Assembly: GCF_018139645.1 (NCBI RefSeq)
Contig: NZ_JAGSPM010000001.1
Coordinates: 682,001-746,000 of the forward strand
DNA length: 64,000 bases
Direction: 5' to 3'
DNA from: Affinundibacterium baiyunense
GTDB lineage: Bacteria > Pseudomonadota > Gammaproteobacteria > Burkholderiales > Burkholderiaceae_D
In this document: positions 62,862 through 64,000 of the stretch, piece by piece
Layout of the letters: each line of letters opens with the position of its first letter
Position numbering within the stretch: position 1 is the stretch's first letter
Made by a program: the position numbers and the translations under genes
Notes under the pieces: model-generated
Told to the model about the DNA's origin: nothing
The model's input: the letters and a program-made list of their open reading frames with translations, nothing else
The model's database searches: none

Positions 62862-62870
62862 ACAGTATTT

Positions 62871-62899
62871 AAGCCTCTTGAGAAATCAAGAGGCTTTTT
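62871..62899 (+). terminator. tRNA-Leu terminator
   Basis: Perfect 11-base stem AAGCCTCTTGA / TCAAGAGGCTT with GAAA loop and T-run, directly after the tRNA. Confidence 0.93.
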
Positions 62900-63281
62900 G
62901 CTTTGTGCGATTAAAAAGTCTTCCAACTACCTACCCCATCAATTGCGATCCAGCGCCTCAGCGTGCATCTAAATCTGTCACGTCAAAATACCTCAATACG
63001 ATTTTTGGGTGCTGCCATACGTCAAAAATGATCAGACATAAACCGCGTGCCTCAACATAGTTTTTTGAATCGGACTTTCAATTCTATGTACCAAATAAGA
63101 TCACCGCATTTATGTGATTGAACCGAATCTTCAAGCAATCAAATTAACTGCCATAACGCCAGTCAAATTTAACAACAATTAACAAAGTTTCTTACTCGGC
63201 ATTGCCGCAAATCAACAAATCTCGCACCCTCATACATTAAAGTGAACACATCACTTTTAACTAATTTTGAGACATGCATTT
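62900..63281. other. Spacer before the chemoreceptor-like gene
   Basis: About 380 bases with no credible gene; AT-rich, and presumably holding the promoter of the following gene. No flagellar-type (sigma-28) promoter could be placed with confidence. Confidence 0.4.
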
Positions 63282-64000
63282 ATGAAGAAAATTTACTATT
63301 TACTGACTCATGCAAAAATTTGGTCACCTGCATCGTCATTCATGCGGCAGCTCAAATTTCCGATGAAGATTTCGATTATTTCGCTCGCATTTTTATTGCC
63401 GATCTTATGGATGTTCGCCAGCTATTACAATGAAGTGCATCACAATCTCCAGTTCGTAAACAAAGAACGTATTGGCGTGCAGTATGCAAAGTCAATTTAC
63501 GAAGCACTTGATCACGCTGCTGCGTGGCGCTATCAAGTTAGAACAGCCGATGCTTCAACATCAGACAACGGAATTAAGGAAGCAAAAAATCAATTTACTT
63601 CTTCTTCGAAAAAAGTCGAGACGCTCAATACGCAATATGGTTCTATGCTTGAGACCAATACGCAATTCGAACAGGTTCGTCAAAGTGTCGTTGATGCTGA
63701 ACAAGAAAAACTAAGTGCTGAGCAAGCATATAAAGTACACACCATACTCTTCCAAAATTTAATCAATCTGATCGACAGAACAACCGATGGTTCTGGGCTG
63801 GCACTCGATCCAGATCTGCAATCCTATTATTTAATGAGCGCGGTTCTAATGCGTGCGCCGGAGATCATTCGTAGCACGTCGCAGTTGCGCGGACTAGGAC
63901 GCAATGCGCTCAATCAAAAGCAAATCAATGTTCAGCAAGTCGCAGAAATTGAGCAGCATTTAGCAATTATGGAACACGAGCTTGCGTTGGCGGTACGCGA
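63282..64000 (+). CDS. Methyl-accepting chemotaxis protein-like sensor (5' part only)
   Basis: The first 239 codons are visible; the gene runs off the right edge. An N-terminal basic stretch, a membrane helix (about 29-47, ISIISLAFLLPILWMFASYY), then a periplasmic helical region with alternating charged residues and long amphipathic helices (KSIYEALDHAAAWRYQVR; VQQVAEIEQHLAIMEHELA) of a four-helix-bundle-like sensory domain. Methyl-accepting chemoreceptors and some hybrid kinases in Oxalobacteraceae share this layout; the signalling domain would be downstream. ATG 20 codons later is an alternative start. Confidence 0.65.
   Translation, partial: MKKIYYLLTHAKIWSPASSFMRQLKFPMKISIISLAFLLPILWMFASYYNEVHHNLQFVNKERIGVQYAKSIYEALDHAAAWRYQVRTADASTSDNGIKEAKNQFTSSSKKVETLNTQYGSMLETNTQFEQVRQSVVDAEQEKLSAEQAYKVHTILFQNLINLIDRTTDGSGLALDPDLQSYYLMSAVLMRAPEIIRSTSQLRGLGRNALNQKQINVQQVAEIEQHLAIMEHELALAVR

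Noticed and set aside
62416-62862. 148-codon minus-strand frame across tRNA-Leu
   Set aside because: Overlaps a tRNA and the end of the glycosyltransferase gene on the other strand; not a protein.
63242-63433. 63-codon plus-strand frame at the start of the chemoreceptor-like gene
   Set aside because: Overlaps the real frame beginning at 63282 in another register; composition is unconvincing.

Overview
The window looks like chromosomal DNA of a beta-proteobacterium in the order Burkholderiales, most likely family Oxalobacteraceae (an Undibacterium/Herminiimonas-like organism). The basis is a moderate GC content with many A/T-ending codons, the aceE-aceF-lpdA arrangement with lipoyl domains on the E3 subunit, a type B L31 gene, a small Trp-rich TIGR04438-type protein, a holC / acidic-protein pair, and 6S RNA next to zapA. 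The genus is inferred from protein character, not proven. No prophage, insertion sequence, CRISPR array or plasmid function is visible; the content is mostly housekeeping plus transport and regulatory modules.

Layout. 1-5.0 kb: RND efflux permease (running off the left edge), its periplasmic adaptor, and a CecR-like TetR regulator with a candidate operator. 5.1-9.5 kb: a TauE/SafE permease, a repeat-rich divergent region (six 12-bp tandem repeats and a perfect 15-bp-arm palindrome), a hybrid-looking sensor histidine kinase with a C-terminal solute-binding-like domain, and a DUF4395 membrane protein. 9.7-16.1 kb: pyruvate dehydrogenase operon aceE-aceF-lpdA on the minus strand, with a REP-like palindrome between aceE and aceF. 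16.9-21.5 kb: folD, prlC, a DUF4124-glutaredoxin protein, holC and a small acidic protein on the plus strand. 21.5-30.5 kb: mixed single genes (Lrp regulator, cytochrome c, LysR, lgt, crotonase, malonyl-CoA synthetase, EVE protein, DoxX, MFS transporter with an overlooked 43-residue membrane protein, ACP phosphodiesterase-like protein).

30.6-41.8 kb: a nearly continuous minus-strand cobalamin salvage operon headed by a cobalamin riboswitch: btuB, cobU, btuF, btuC, btuD, cobO, cbiB, cobD, cobT, cobS, cobC. Together these import corrinoids across both membranes, adenosylate them, add aminopropanol phosphate and assemble the nucleotide loop. No corrin-ring synthesis gene is present here, so the locus looks built for salvage. 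42.1-43.0 kb: 6S RNA, zapA and a small coiled-coil gene. 43.1-49.5 kb: an AddAB-like helicase/nuclease pair.

49.8-64 kb: trxA and rho, then about 1.1 kb of nested palindromes and inverted repeats, a complete tripartite RND efflux operon (adaptor, pump, outer membrane channel) with a divergent AcrR-type regulator and an AcrR-like operator, a TRIC-type channel, rpmE2 (type B L31), a membrane glycosyltransferase, tRNA-Leu(CAA) and the start of a chemoreceptor-like gene cut by the right edge. The repeat cluster and efflux module lie between rho and rpmE2, genes that are commonly neighbours in related bacteria, which suggests insertion of the module.
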